A DNA stretch of 64,000 bases, taken from Monarcha castaneiventris obscurior (lineage: Eukaryota > Chordata > Aves > Passeriformes > Monarchidae). Under the pieces are notes generated by a model, which was given only the letters and a program-made list of their open reading frames with translations, had not been told where the DNA came from and ran no database searches. Shown here piece by piece: positions 36,301 to 51,300 of the stretch. Both the position numbers and the translations under genes were made by a program. The DNA lies in assembly GCA_026261815.1 (NCBI GenBank), contig JAMPIT010000884.1, forward strand, positions 16,080,210 to 16,144,209, written 5' to 3'. Numbering within the stretch: position 1 is the stretch's first letter; the number at the start of each line of letters is the position of its first letter.

Positions 36301-39300
36301 TGGAACTACTGACTTAGCAATGGTTAAGAAGCAGGAGGAGACTAAATGTACTTTAAAAACAAGCCACAGTGGCATTAAAGGCAGGTCAGCTCTCTGTTAG
36401 AGTAGCAGCCATGTCCTATAGGTGCCTACCTTCAGCTCTTGTTCTTGCTGGGTGGATAAGTCAGGAAACCTGTGGTGGATTTTACAGTTATTTATGGTTT
36501 GAAAAAACAAAACAAGCCTTTTTGAATTACCAAGCTTACCTATACAGTGGAACAACAGGATATTATTCCTAAATAATTAAAAGGAGTCAGTAAGATTACA
36601 TCTCAGTGTAACTCCTGAATTTAAACTCTTTGTGTAAATGCTTTCTTGCAAGCTTTCACTGTAGACTAGACAAATACCTCGAGCAAAAACCTGTCTGAGA
36701 GGGAGACAGAGGCAGAGCTGTTTCCAAGCCTTCACTTCACCCATCTGGTGACTCACCTAGTTCAGGTCCTACATCTGAAAGTGTTTTACTTCCTTTAAGG
36801 CAAGTGCCACCAAATGGAATTTGGCAATAGCAATTTCAGGCCCTGAGGTCTGAGCTAATCCTCAGTAGTGAGGTAGGTCTTGGTGTCGAGTGTAAGTTGC
36901 CCCTAAAAGGATTAATTAAAAGCAGAAAAGCGTGTAATATGCTCAGGTTTGATATTTGGTGGAGATGTAAAGAAAGTTGAGAAGGCAAAGGGAACGTGCA
37001 CAACAGTAACATCCATTGCAGAATATATAAAAAGCCAGCCATTTTTAAATTTTATACCTGAGAGTTAAATTCAGCCCTGAGTTACCAAAAGTGCCTGTTT
37101 CAGGGAGCTTTATGGTGACTCATGCAAGGCCTGCTTTTTAGTTGTCATGAAATCCCAAATGGATGTAAATTGCATGGGTTTTCTCCCTACATTCACTGCC
37201 CCCTTTGCTGTACCACCAAATCTTTTTTAGCCAGCTTAATGCTTAAAATATATTCAACCACAAAGCAGCCTTGAGCAGGTTTAGTCAGATGGGGTGAGAT
37301 TGGTCACAAGAAGCCCTTTCTTGTGCTGTGTCACTAACCTGCTTGGCATGTATTAACTTTGCTAAAGGTGTCAGCCCCTCCCTGGGTGGCCTTTACTGTG
37401 TTTTGTCCGTCCCTTGTCCAGTGATAGCTGCAGGGCTCAGTCTGTGATCAGCGAGTGAGGTTTGCACCCTTTTGGTGAGGGGTTTGCAGGGAGCCATGGC
37501 TGCTGCCCTGGGGCTTGCAGGGCAGCTCCCAGCGAGGTAATGGCCACCCTGGCTGCTGGAATCCATCCGTGTGGGAAGTGGCAACAAGCTTTGGAGCAGT
37601 GGCTGCCATTCTCTCTGGGAAAGGGAAGTTGGGGACAGCTCTTACTGTGCTTTTGGTCCCGCTGGACTGTGGCTTGCTTGTCGTAGATTCTGTAACTTTC
37701 TCTGTACCTTGTCTGCCTGTTTTTCTCTATCTTCTGCATTTGCCTTTGTGCCAAAATGCTGCTATTGCCAAGAAAAAAAAACAAACAAAAAATTTTTGTT
37801 TTTCAACTGTCTCTCCCTTTGATAATCTGTAACTGCTGTGTCTTGGATTTTTTTTGAATATTATTTACAGTACTTTATATGGTTTTAATGTGCTTTTAAT
37901 GCAAATGCTGTTCTTCTGTTTGTTCTAAAGGTCTGTAAGAATATATTTCTGAATTTTCAGCTTTCTTGACAGATGGACTTGGAACAGTCTTTACCCCATC
38001 AGCTTTATGATATGCTCCTTGGGGTGATGTTAGCCAGCAATGTTTTGTTGTAAAATATTTCCCATTTCAGGCTCATGTTTTCACAACAATGCATTTCTGT
38101 CCCTATCAGCAATAGGAAGTTCATAAAGGAAAGACTGCCTAGGGAAACTCATACTTGTACAGCAATAAAAGGCAAGTCATGAGATCTTTTGCTATAGTTA
38201 CTTGACCTGTGAGAGATTAAGAAATCAAATATAAGCGGTAGTATGAAAAAACTGACAAATGCAAAACAAAGTGGAGGTCCTAGGACTTCTGCTTTAATGT
38301 CACATAAGTATATAGTGTATGTGGTATAGGTATGCAATCTGAAAAGTTAAAATCCGCCTATGGATGTGCCTTAAGTGTTTTCAGGGAGAAATACTCCGAG
38401 AAAAGCCCTTAACAATAGACCCCTAAACAAGTACTGTTGTATATAGCAAGCAATAGACATGAGGAAGTTCTTTAGCTGACTTGGAGAGCTAGGAAAGAGT
38501 GGCTGTTTCCTCTAAATGTCATGTAAAGTACATTAAATTTTAAAGTAAATTATCTGAGCCACATTTGCAAAAGGATCTTAAGTGTCTGTACAAGTGTAAG
38601 GAATATTTTTGAATACATCCAATATTTTTTGCGCACAATTCAACTTCTGTGTCTGAAAAATACAAATATGTATTTCTGTTTAGGAATAAGCTTCTGATTC
38701 ATAAACATTGTCTGTTGTTCAGAAGCATTGCCTCTTCACCCTTGTGCATACATTGAATATGCCTTACTTGTGAAAATGATTTAGCTCAAAGCAGTACTGT
38801 TTGCTGTGCAAACAAACATCCTCATGAAATCCTCTACTTGACTTCATTTCATTATTATTCACCTTTGGGTTTTGTTCTTGCTTTAATTTGGTCTGGTTTA
38901 ACCATTAAATTACAGAAGATAACAGCAAACAAAGTCTGTGACATGACGTTCGGTTTGAGGTGCCTTCATTTTAAACCACTGAGCATTTACAAACATATCC
39001 CACTCTTTTCCCTGCCAAAAAGAAAAAATAAAAAGGAAAACATTCTTAATTCAGGATGCACCACCAAATTGGGATGAAAGTTATTTCCTCTACTAGCGTG
39101 CCTTGAATGTTGTCTATTCTGTTTGGAGGAGCCATGGTGCTGTATTAACAGGACATGGCACATGGTACTGAACCCTTTTATTGGGGTGTTGTACAACTGC
39201 AGAGAGATCTGATGGGAGATTGGTTTCTCTCTGGAACATTTACAATCCAAACTTAAGAACCAGACCCAGTGTTTTTGGAAGCTGAGGAGTGTGTTGGGGT

Positions 39301-42300
39301 TGGCCAGTTAGAACCAGGGTTCAGTGCCCCGTGAATCATCCCTCAATAACAAGCCAGGAATCTGTTAGGATAAGTGCTTGACTGTTCCCAGTCCATCATG
39401 TTCCTTTTCAGTGTTCTTACCAGGATTTAGGTGGCTTTGGCATAAAGGAGAGGAGAATGCTAAAGGATCAGCTATTTGAAGCCCAGAAAATTTGGAAAGG
39501 GAAAGGCCTTGGGATGGGAAGGTGAATTGTTCTTAAGAGTAGGAGATGCAGCTGACCTGATGGAGTTTCACTGAAAAATCCTGAAAAACATTTTGAGGAC
39601 TGAGAAGGATATATCCAAAATAACAATGTGCTGAGTTTGTGCTCATGGCTGGATCCTGCTAAGAACACTTTGTCTTGGGAGTAACTGGGCTCCCAACTCC
39701 TCCTCTCTCTCTAGCTTTCAAACCTGTAGACTTGTGCCACTGGAATATTTGTTGTTTGTATGCGTATATTCTGAAGGGTGATATGAATTTTTCTGGGCAC
39801 TTTTAAGAGCTTCATTGAATGTTTTTGTGTCTTAGAAAAGTAGTATTAAGTTTGTGTGCAGGAGTTGGATTTTTTTTTTTAATTGCATAATTAAAATGTC
39901 TGGGTTTTTGAGAAGTGGAATCTGAGTAATACTATTTTGAGATTGTTTCCCTCGGAGTAAAGGAGGGACTTGTGCATAAAATAAGTTCAGTGACAGATAA
40001 TGTTCAAGTGAGATGATTTAGTGCTCAGAAAGGCTTCATGTCTCCACTGTGTAGTCCCTTTGAAGACTTTGATTTATGCAGTTGTTTTTAACCTGTTTTT
40101 GTTTTGGGTGTGTGTGTCTCTGAATTATGTAACACGTGGTTTCCCTGTTGCTGTGAAATTGAGACTTTTTTGTTCAACTGTGTGAAATGTTCAAGGGAAT
40201 AAATTCCAAACAAACTTCAGGTTTCTGAGTTTTTCTTTGTCCTCCCCTTTGTCCCTCCTCTGGTTGCAGGTGAGGGATGCTGCAGGGGATACAGAATTGG
40301 GGGACAGTGGAATGAATAGGTCTAGCAAGCTCAAAAACAGCAGCCATTTGGGGAACTCCATGGCATGTGCCATCTGTCGCTGCAAAGTACCACTTTTCAG
40401 GCTCTTTCTGGATTGTGGTGGGGTTTTTTTAAATTTTGCTGTGATGTTGTGGTTTGCTCAGAGTGCAGGGCACACATTGCACAGACAGCATGACTTTGCT
40501 GTAAAAAACCTGCTGAGGACCTCCTTGCTAGATATTCTGCTGCTTTGGCAAAGCTGACTTTGGATAGATGTGCTCTCAGCATTGTGGTTTCACAGGTTTT
40601 GGTGTCTTTAGGAGGTGGTTTTGTGTGCCTTGCTGCAGGCCAGAGGCCTTTGTCTCGCTCTGTGAGCAAGGCAGTCCCACCCACAGGGGAACAGGGACAC
40701 ATAGTGTGACAGGTAAGAGCCTTGACAGGCTTTGGTTCCTCCTCTTGCTGCAGATCTGCTGCAGTGGTGGGATGTTTTGGTGTGATGAAAAGACAGAAAA
40801 TGAGTAAATACTGAGCTTTGTAGCCAAATCCTGTGTCTCGTGTTGTAGCTGGACTGTTGTCTTTTCTGAGGAGAGCTGCACACGAGGAGGTGACCTGCCT
40901 TCCTCAGGACCAATAAGAGCCTATTCTGTGATATTCTCACCATGACAGACCTGGATCTCAGTTCTGAGCTGCATTTTCCTGCTCTCAAAAATATGTTGGG
41001 TTAGTCTACATTAGGGACTTGTTCTGTATTTTTTCCTCACATGCTTCTCATGCTTCCTGCTGCACCATCAGCAGCTAAAAAGCTTGTAACAGCAGATGAC
41101 TTTTGAAAGTTGAATTGTGAACAATATTTGGCCAGAGTAATTACATTTAAATGGTAGTCACAGAACTACAACCACCAACCAGTTCTGTCATATGTTAAAT
41201 TTCCTTCTTTGGAGGAAGGTAATTGCTTTATGCCTTTGAAATTGCCTTTAATTTTTCATTACTGTTAAGCAGTGCCAGTTTTGAGGTTAAGATGGGCCTT
41301 CACTTCTGAGGAGGAGCCATCAGCATTCAGTGTAAAACTTCATATGCTGGTGCATGAACTAGAAATGTCATTTTGATGTACCACTCAAACAGCCTCAGCT
41401 GTTCCGTGTCAGGAAAGCTGTTAACCCTGCAGCTACATATATGCTCTCCTGAAATTAAATGTTTGCTTTCATGAATTAAGAAAAAAAAAAGATGAAGGGA
41501 GGTGCATTTCCAGAGATCATCCCCATCAGAGTAGAAATCAGACTTTCTTGCTGTACCAGTGTAGGAAGCCATGTTTTCAGCTAAAACTTGGAGTAACCGA
41601 GTGCATCAGTGGTAGGAGAGACAATCCTCACCTCATTCTCCTTTAATTCCACATAAATACCTCTGTTTCTGTGCCTGTGGCTCTTCTCTAGTGTCATGAC
41701 TTCTGTAACAGTGGTGAAAAAGTGTAAGAAGGTACTTCTAAAATAATGAGTGAATAAAAATTAATACTGATTAAAACAGAGGAGTTATAATTTTACCACC
41801 TGCTTGTGATCAGCAGCATAATATATTAAGGTATGTAGTTGGTGATGTATCTTAAAATGCAAGAAAGAAGGTGAGAAAACCAAATTTAAAAAAACCAACC
41901 AAAAAAACCCTAGCACCCAATCAAAAAAAAAACCCAAAAAAACAAAACAAAAAAAAAAAAAAAAACCAAAAAAACAAAACAAAACAAAACAAAAAAAAAA
42001 ACCAAAACAAAAAGCCACAAACCCAAAACAAATAGAAATAATCTCAAGGGAAGGAATAGATAATCCAGAGTCAACATCAAAGCTGTTCTTCTGCTTGTTT
42101 GAAGTGTATTTATGGAGGAAGGTGAATTAGTTGCTGAGCTGATCCTGATGATGTGGAGTTTAGCTTGGGCTTTCCAAACAAAATTGGGCAGATGAGCTTT
42201 AAGGATGAGATGGCACTGCTGCACTCTGTTTAGTTGCTTACAGCTTCTCTCAAAAATGTATGTTTAGTCTGACATTTCTTATGTTTGCTGTCATCCCAGA

Positions 42301-45300
42301 AGGCCGTGTTTGCTTTTTTAGGAAAATTTCATAATCCTCCTTTCTGCTGTTCTAGACGTTTATCTCATGGCTTGAGGGTAGAAGTGTTTAAAAATAGGAA
42401 TTTTTTACCCAAGAGATGTTTTGAATACTTTCAGGCTGATGTGAAAGCACATCAGAAGTGATGTGTAAGTTATTTTTGATCAGTAATAAGTCTTTTGGAA
42501 GCTTTCTTTCTGGAACTCTGCCAGATTTTTAATATAACTAACTACATATATAATTACAAGAATTTTCCTAGTTTTAGGGAAAAAAATCCACTAAAATGTG
42601 AAGCTCTGTGTTGCTTGGAATATTCAGTTGCTTTACAAGTTACACAAGAATATTGGTATAAATGTAGATAATAGAAAAGTATGCAACAGAATGAGTGGAA
42701 CAGATGTTGAAACTTTTTGGAGTATGTGGATCTTTTACTTAAAGCAATTATTCCCCACTTTATTTTCCTGTAACTGCCAGCCTAAGATTTCAGCCTGTTC
42801 CGTTTACAGCACCTGATAATCTTGACATAAATGGTAGAAATTAGGTAAAGATGTGCTTAGTATCTAAATATATTCTGGGATCCAGTGATTATGGAAATCT
42901 GTAGGACGTTGCCACAGAAGAGATACAGTGGTTATTAGCTCAGTAGTTGAAAGAAGATAGCTGTTCACAGATGCTGTTTTGAATCTGATCACAAATTGAA
43001 TAGGAACCTGAAAACATCACATTTTTATTATGAAATTACATGATAAAATTTTAAGTTTCTGATGGGTGGCTCTTTAATGATCAAAATATTGTCCATTATC
43101 CCAGGCGGAACTAGAAGTACCAGTTTCTATAAAAAATAAACAAAATTTGTACTGGAAGATTCATAGAATGAATCACAGAACAGTTTGCGTTGGAAGGGAC
43201 CTTAAAGACTGTTCCGTTTCAAAACCTTGCCCTTGACAGGGACACTTTCTACTAGACCAAATGGCTCAAAGTCCTGTTCAGCCTGACCTTGAACCCCTCC
43301 AGGGATGGGGCATCCACATCTTTGGGCAATCTGTTTCAGTGCCTCATCCCCCTCACAGTAAAGAATTTCTTCCTGATATCCAATCTAAACCTACCTGCTT
43401 TCAGTTTAAAACCATTCTCCATTGTCTTACCATTCCATACCCTTGTAAAAAGTCCCTCTTCAGCTCTCTTGCTGGCCCCCTTCAGGCTGCTCTGAGGTCT
43501 CCACGGAGACCTCTCCAGGCTGAACAACCCCAACTCTCAGCCTTTCCTCGTAGGAGAAATGTTTCATCCCTCTGATCATCTTTGTGGCATCCTCTGGACT
43601 TGCTCCAGTAGATCCATGTCCTTCTCACACTGAGGCCCCCCGAGCTGGATGCAGCACTCAGGTGGGGTCTCAGCAGAGCAGAGCAGAGGGGCAGAATCCC
43701 CTCCTTCCCCTCCTGCCCATGGTGCTTTGGATGGAGCCCAGGACATGTTTGGCTTTCTGGGCTGTGGGTGCACATTGCTGGGTCATGCTGAGCTGCTTGT
43801 CCACCAGCACCCCAAGTCCTTCTCAAACCTCGTGCATCGGGCAGTTCTTCATCCTCCTGGTCCCTGCCTTTGCCTTCTGTGATTTGTGCCACGTGCCTGG
43901 AGCATTCTCCAGTGAAGATTCCACTGGTACTTTTGGGTGGAAATAGCCTTGGTTTGGCTTGGTGTGATTGGCACAGTGGGAATCACCTGTCTGACCCCTC
44001 GCAGTGAAATGAGAGCTTGCAGAGATCTGCTACATACGAGTGGCAAGGAGTAGATGCTACAACAAATAAACTATACAAAGTGTTATGTAGTAAAGATAGC
44101 AGAGGCTCTCTTTGTAACAGCATAAAAGGTGTTACTGTTTGGATTACAACTGGACTTAACCAGTCTTAAATAGCAACATGCAAGTTACTTAACAAAAATA
44201 AAGAGAATTCCGACTCAAAAAGTAGAAAACCTCATCAACCAAAGTCATGATGATTTTAGGATCTAGTATGTCCTTTTCTCTTTTTTCCTTTTTCTCCCTG
44301 CAGTCCCTGGATGTGCCCCATCCCAGGTGGTTCTTTGAGGTACCATACCTTGAATTGCTTCCAGAACACAATTTATGCCTGCAAAGTAATGTTATTTTAT
44401 CGTCTTCAGCCTTCCCACACTCAGCTTCTTTCAGAGAATGGAAATGAGGCCAGGCAGCATAAGATAGAGCTGATCAAAACACCAGAGAGAGCTTTGACAT
44501 CCTGGATGATACCAACAAAATGGAGAATGATTGGTAATAGGTTACTGACTTACCAATGCTCCTGAGTGATTCACAGGCTTAAAATCCCTACATAACTTAC
44601 ATTGTATCTCTAGTACTGGAAACCTGTTTGGGCAGCAGTAAAAGTGAATGCTGTACAAATGTAAAGATTTTTCTGCCAGAAGAGATGTAATAAGGAATAT
44701 TGAGCTTAGCAGTGTTCCCTGGGGCTTGGATTAGGTGACCTAATACCTCCTTTCCCCTGATTCTCTTCTCCACCCACCAGTGACAACACTGGCCACTTTC
44801 CAGGAGTCAAAAATAGCCGTATTCCTGGGTTATCCTATACCTCTAATGTAAGGAAGACAACTTTTCTGTATTGTTAAACCATATACTGAACTCCTAACCT
44901 TTGTTCCATAAAGCTGCTACTTTGTGCATCTGCATATGGGGAATGCTATTTCTCAAACATAACTTACAGTATAAGTTAGATGAATTTCTGTTTGTTTCCA
45001 AGACATAAATATAAATTACAGATGACCTTGATCTTAAACTGGCTAATTATATTCACTTCTGGTTTCTTCCACTAAAAGCAGAGAAAGGACAGATCGATTC
45101 AATTGCCAGCTGTTTCTAAGCTCTGCCCTACTGATGCAGTAAGCAATTGTTTTGTCAGTGTCTGCTTTGGGAATTCTAGAAGTCTGTTTTAACCAAAATA
45201 GTGGGGGGAATGGGGGGAAAACATTGCAACACCCATAAAACAAATGTGTGAGTTTTCATTCAGTAGTCAGTCCTATTAATTTTCACTATTATGAAGAGAA

Positions 45301-48300
45301 CGAGTTTCCACATTTACTGAGAGTATCTGAGAATGGAGAACTTAGTTCTAGCTGGACAGTGTGGAATGTGTGGAGGAGGACTTAACACCTTCATATGATT
45401 GTTTCTGGGGTGTCTGTTCCAGTATCCCTTGAGTATTTTAGCTGTCAGCTGTTCCTGTACACATTATAATGGTTTGGGGAGGGGGTGGCTTTCTGCTCCT
45501 CATTGCTTAGGGCAGCATCTCACTGATTTTTATTTCACGTGCTGTTGAATTAAGTAATGCTTTAAAACTTCTTGGTCAGCACTAGGAGTGGTTCTTTGAT
45601 AACTCTACTGGGTACTTCTGCATCAGAGGATTTTTTGATAAAACACCTTTCTGTCTGTACAGCTTAATCTCCCCATTTCTCTGTTTAGGTCCCCAGTTTG
45701 CTGGGAAGAATTTCTAGATTGATGGTGTGAGGACTGAGCCTGGCATGGTAGCAGAGGTCTTGAGAATGTTGGTTGCTTTTCAGTTTAAGGACAGTTTTAT
45801 TGATCAAGTCCAACATAACCCAGTTTGCATTTACAATTCCTGTATCAAGCTCCAAGGGCTTTGACTCAGTAGAGCACCTCTTCTAGAAAGCTTAGTTACT
45901 ATTTACTGTTAGGATTGGTACATGTGCATTACAGAAGACTTTCAGGAGGGCTCTCTTCAGGTCTGAGCACATTTTGAATGCTGTGCATGGATACTGGGTA
46001 TCTTGTTTGTGAATAGACTTTGTTTTTCTTATCATACCGTTGTCTTTGAATTCAGGCCTTTTATATTTAGCAGAGTGTGTTATGGATCAAACAAGAAACA
46101 TCAGAAAACTCAAGATGTAATGGCTTCTTAGTACAGCTGAGTAATTCAGGCTTCCTGAGGGCTTGGGAATACCTTTGGATGGTAAGAGAGAAAGTTGAGG
46201 TGTGATATCAAAATAACATTGACATTTGATGAGTGCTAGTTGTGGTTTAATCCCAGCTGGCAACCACACAGCTGCTTGCTCACCCCCACCAGAATCAGAA
46301 AGAAAGTAAAACTTGTGGGTTGAGATAAGATCAGTTTGATAATTGAAGCAAAGTAAAATATTTTAATAACAATAATAATAATAATAATAATAATAATTGT
46401 CATGAAAATGAGAGGAATAACCCCAAAGAACAACTGATGTACAATGCAATTTGCTCACCACCCAGTGGCTGATGCCCAGCTAATCCCTGAGCAGCTATCA
46501 GTCCCTCCTGGCCAGCTGCCCCCAGTTTATGTTCTGGCCATGATGTTCTGTGTGTGGAATATCCCTTTGGCCATTTGGGGTCAGCTGCCCTGGCCATGCT
46601 CCCTCCCAGCCTCTTGTGCACCTGCTCACTGGCAGGGCATGGGATGCTCAAGAGTCCTTGACTCAGGGTAAGCACTGCTTAGCAACAGCCAAAACATGAG
46701 TGTGTCACCAATATTATATCACACCCAACCCAAAACACAGCGTGGTACCAGCTGCTAGGAAGAAAATAAACTCTATCCCAGCCCAAACTGGGATACTATG
46801 AAGTATTTAAATTCAAATAAATTTGTTCTTATGTCTGTTATGCCCCTTTTGTCTTTGAGGACGTGCATATCCAAATTCAGGGCATCCTACCAGGAAATGT
46901 GCAGTTCTGCAGTTCGTGATGGGAGGCTGTGCAAACAAGCACAAGAATGCACCAGATCTGCTGGGCTCTTTCCAGGGGTTTCCTGGAGAAATTTCCTAAA
47001 AGAGAAGATAAATGTAAAAGGGCAGATGAATCCAGATTTTAAACTTTGAACTTCTTAGTAACTCTTAAAAAATCCATTCTGTTTAACACCCTTCTGCAGT
47101 CCATTTAGAATTTCTATGTACATGGTTTATGCATCTGTTGCTGTGCAGTACAGAAATTGTTAACAGTGGCTAGATAATAATTTTTGAGAGGGTTTCAGAA
47201 GAAATCAGTTTCACTTATTTAAATTGAATGTCTTAATTGACTTACTGTTTGAATGTGTGCAGCATGTAACAATGAGCCTCGATACCAAGATTTCCTTTTT
47301 TATTGTGCACACAGTACTGGGCACTTCCTTACATCGAAGTGTTTTTTCTTGACTTAAAGTGAAGTTGAGAGTGAAGTGCTTGGCATTGTGCATTCTGGAG
47401 CCTGTTTTTGGCACTGCCACCAGACTGTTGTGAGATTGCCTTGCTGGTATTTAATCTCTGTGTCTGGACTTGAGCAGTGCCTCTGCAGTACTTACCTACT
47501 TCCAAAATAGGTTTGTTTTAGTATGCTAGTACTTTTGAGGCCCTTGGATGAGAAGTGGAGTTGGAATACAATCAGGCAGTTAATGGAACTGAAGTGGGTG
47601 AGGGTGAAACTTCTAGGAAAATCCTGAAACTCAGTGTGACCTAAACACAGATGAAAAATGAGAAGCCTAAAAATACTGCTGGATCTCATTTGCTGCCTTC
47701 TCTACACCTCAGTGATAATGCTTGCTGAATTGATAGCACACTTCAGAAACCTTATCCCAAAAGGTATTTCTTAGAAATTAATGACAAGGGAATATGAGGA
47801 CTTCCAGCATTTCAAACTCGGAGCTCACTGCATCACTTCTAAACTCCCCTGAAAAAGTTCCCATCTTCCTTTTCAGTACCTGGTCGTAGGCAATCTGCTG
47901 CTGTTTCTGCAGGGGTTGTTTTGTCTGACACAGCTGTGTTCTCAAACAATTGTGTGGAGGCAGAAGTAATTGAAGTGTTTGGAAAAGACAAGTGTAAACA
48001 AACAGGTAGAGTGTTTCACATTACCACAAAACCACAAGCTTCAGGAAATCCATAATGAAGATTTTCCTGAGAGCACATTAATTCCTTCCCCCTTTTGCAT
48101 GTGTTTCAAAGTAGACTCCTTCATTTGAATTTCCAAAACTCCCCAAGGCCACAGCTAAATCTGTGCAAAATACTGGACAAGAGATGACATGTAACTTAGA
48201 TATTAAGATAGGAAGCTAAGAAAAGCAAGTCTAGAGGTCCTGCATGATTATTGAAAAATAGCTTCTAGTAAAACAGGCAGGTATTTTCCCTTTGGGAAGA

Positions 48301-51300
48301 ACTCATTGTTCTCAGATTCCCAGTTCTCTCCTGCATCTTCAGCATCAAGTGTTGTGTCAGGGAGTGACCTTGGCAGGATCTCATCGAGCCCATGGGAAGA
48401 AGGTAATGGGGCAGGTGAATTGAGATAGGATCCTCTCTCAAGAGGAGCTTCTTGAGCCTTCCAGGAATTGCCAGAGTTGCTGGGATAGGACACACTCGTG
48501 CAGGCAAGGAGCGGTTCTGTTAGGAATGTTATCTCTGATCATACACTTATCATTTCAGGAGGCAAGCTCTGTCAAAGCTGAGATAAACAAAGGGCTCTGG
48601 CAGCTTTCATGCACCAGCAAAGCAGCTTGTCCTGTTAAGAAAAACAGTTCCCTTCAGATGATCTATGTAATGTTCATGGCCCACTGACTCTTCCAAAGTA
48701 AAGAGTCAGATTTTAAAATGTGTCCTATTTTGGATGTTGTTTGTGGGTTTTTAGCTGCTCAGCTGATTGTACAAGAAGTTACACTTGGCTTTGAGGTAGT
48801 TCCCTTCTCTGGGTAGTAACACAGCTTTTTTTTCCTGGCAAATGCAGCCACATCAGCCCTTTTTCTCTCTCCTGTTGCTGACTTTTGTCTCTGTGGGCCC
48901 AGATGCAGTGACCAAATAGAAGGTCAGGTGCTGGCTGAGTGCACTCTGCAGCTGTCTCCTGCAGCAAGCTACAAAACAGCCAGGGGGATACGGTAGATTG
49001 ATTGGAGAGAGGCAGCTTTCCCCTCCAGAGGAACTTTTAAGTCTACAAGAACTGCATTGGAATAGACTTTGCCCATGCATTTAGCACCATATATATGTGA
49101 GGGAGGAATGAGAGTAGGCAATCTCTTGGTCTTATTTATATTTTTATTGTACTATTTTTATGGTGTTTTTTATTGTAGCATCAAATTAGTTGCTGTGAAC
49201 TTTATAGCATGAAGTGGGGAAATTATCCATCATCTGAACACTTCAGTGATACCTGTGTCTCACTTTCATCTCACGTAAGTTTGTGAAGTGCAGTGCTTTT
49301 CCTTCTGACAGTTGAAGGCTTCATGGTGCTGAGAGTTGGCTATCAGTAGCATTTCTCTTGTTTCATGTTTGTTAACAACTTGGCCAGTGGCTTTGCAGAC
49401 AGCCAGGTGGGCTAAATGCATGGCATCTTTTAGAAACAAAACTAATGTGTGAAGTAGACTAAATGGTCCATGTAGTGCAAATTCCTAGAAATCCCATGCT
49501 TTCATGGTAATCAGTGGAGTTTCTGTATCATATCCTCTGATGCAGAGCTGTTTTCTTGGCAGAGTGAGGTGGAGGGATGTGGCCACTCTTGCATCTCAAG
49601 TGTACAGTTATATAAATGAATTAGAGGAAATGCTGGAAGTGCCCTTCCAACTTTGAGATTTTGAGGCATGGAGTGCTTGTCAAGCTCACAGGACATCTTG
49701 GCTTGACCACATCTTTTTGCATTAAAGTTCAGGTTGATTTTCCATCTTTTAAGATTTTTAACACAGTTGCACTGAGTCACTCCCACTTAGAGCTTGTGCT
49801 GTGATAGAATTTATTTGATTCTCTGTGTACCACTTACACTGGGTCTTTGTCATGAGAAGGGCAGTGATGATTTGTGCTTTGAAAAACTTACCTGAAGGAT
49901 CATGTATGTTCATGAAATGCAGATAAACAGATGTCAGCTTGATTTTCAGTCCTTCTCTACCTTACAGTGGTTGCTGCCAGACTTTCTCCCCACACTTGAT
50001 ATTGGAGTATTGAAACAACCTTCTTTTTAAGAACTCTATTCCATTTAATTTAATTATATGACAATTATTTTTTGCTTGGTTGGTTGGTTTGGTTTTTTTG
50101 TTGCTTTGAAAAGGCTGACAAAAAGCCCCTAAGATAGTTAGAAAACAAAAGGAGTGAAATAATGTCAGATGGATAAAAGTTCTTGTTCTTTGGTTTTCAG
50201 AGCTCTTTTTCTTCTTGTAAACTTTGTAGCTATGTCAGAGTTTGCATCAGAGGAGAATAAGTTAAAAACAGCTTGTGGAAAGACATTCCTGTTAAGGCAG
50301 CTGAGCTTGCTGATACCTCTGTGTGTATAAAGAGTTCTGACTAGTACAAACCCTTTTTTTATTTTATCACTTTCTCAGTATATTCCTTGTTTGTTTTCCC
50401 TGACCTTGGTGTTACAGTGTTACCCAGAGTCCTATGTTTTTTTCACTGTCAGCCAAAGTGGCAGAGCAAAATTCGAGGTCAGTTCCTCTGTTACTGTGAA
50501 CTCAGGGTTGGGGAATGTAACAGGGGTTGCAAAAATAGATTTGGCCGAGTTGGTATCACCATCAAGAGAGAGAATGAAATGAAACGTGAATCCCAGTGAA
50601 AAAGGCAGTCCAGTTCCACTAAACTTTGCAAATCAAAGCACAGCAGAAGGCTTAGCAGCAGGAAATGGTGGAGACCACAGTATCCCTGGAAATGCAAGGC
50701 AGTGTTCCCACCTGCCACCTGACCAAGCTTATTTGTTTATACCATGAAGAAGCTCTGTAGCTCCAGCAAAAGGTGTGACAGCCACTTGCCCACTTCATGG
50801 GAGGGTTAAATCATGCTAAGGAAGAGAGAAAAACACTTCTGGCAGTTTTCTTTGAGATGTTATCTTTCAAGAGGGGAGTTGGAAATAGATGCCACTAATT
50901 ATGTAAAGACCTGTGTAATATTGTGTGAGATATGAAGGTGGTACTGAGTGAGTAACTGTCCTGAAAAAAAACAACCTGTCAGGAATAAAGGCTGAAGTAA
51001 AGGAAACAAAAACTGTCTTGAAGGTTAAAATGTGTGAGGATAAAGTAAACGTTGCCAAAGATCATGCTGGGCTAGGCTTTGCAAAGGAAAGCAAAGCAAA
51101 GAGCTCTGTTTCTTAAGCATGTAAGTAAAAGCAAGGTAAGGGAAAGCAGAAGAGGATTCACAGTGAAGATGGAGCTGACATAAAATGCAATTTTATGTGT
51201 AGCCAATAGACATGGAAGCAAAAGAGTCAGTGTGCAGCAAGATTGGGAAATGAGGGCTAATACAGTGAAGCAAATGGTCTTTGTCTCAGAGGAGTGGAAG

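Noticed and set aside
37490..37536. GC-rich segment bounded by tttgcag and gtaatg
   Set aside because: It is 47 bp and breaks the phase 1 to phase 1 frame between the exons at 34106 and 53219.
40270..40387. Open frame after ttgcag with a Cys-rich end (CAICRC)
   Set aside because: The required phase 1 reading from the exon at 34106 hits a stop; the Cys pattern is too short for a zinc finger and there is no good donor.
41785..42224. Phe-rich open frames on the minus strand
   Set aside because: They are translations of the A-rich low-complexity tract.
43261..43946. Several overlapping open frames of 60-136 codons
   Set aside because: They lie in the CR1 fragment; the copy is 5'-truncated and reverse-oriented, so these are not genes.
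50391..50582. Intronic frame with Ser/Val-rich product
   Set aside because: No splice signals and no recognisable domain.
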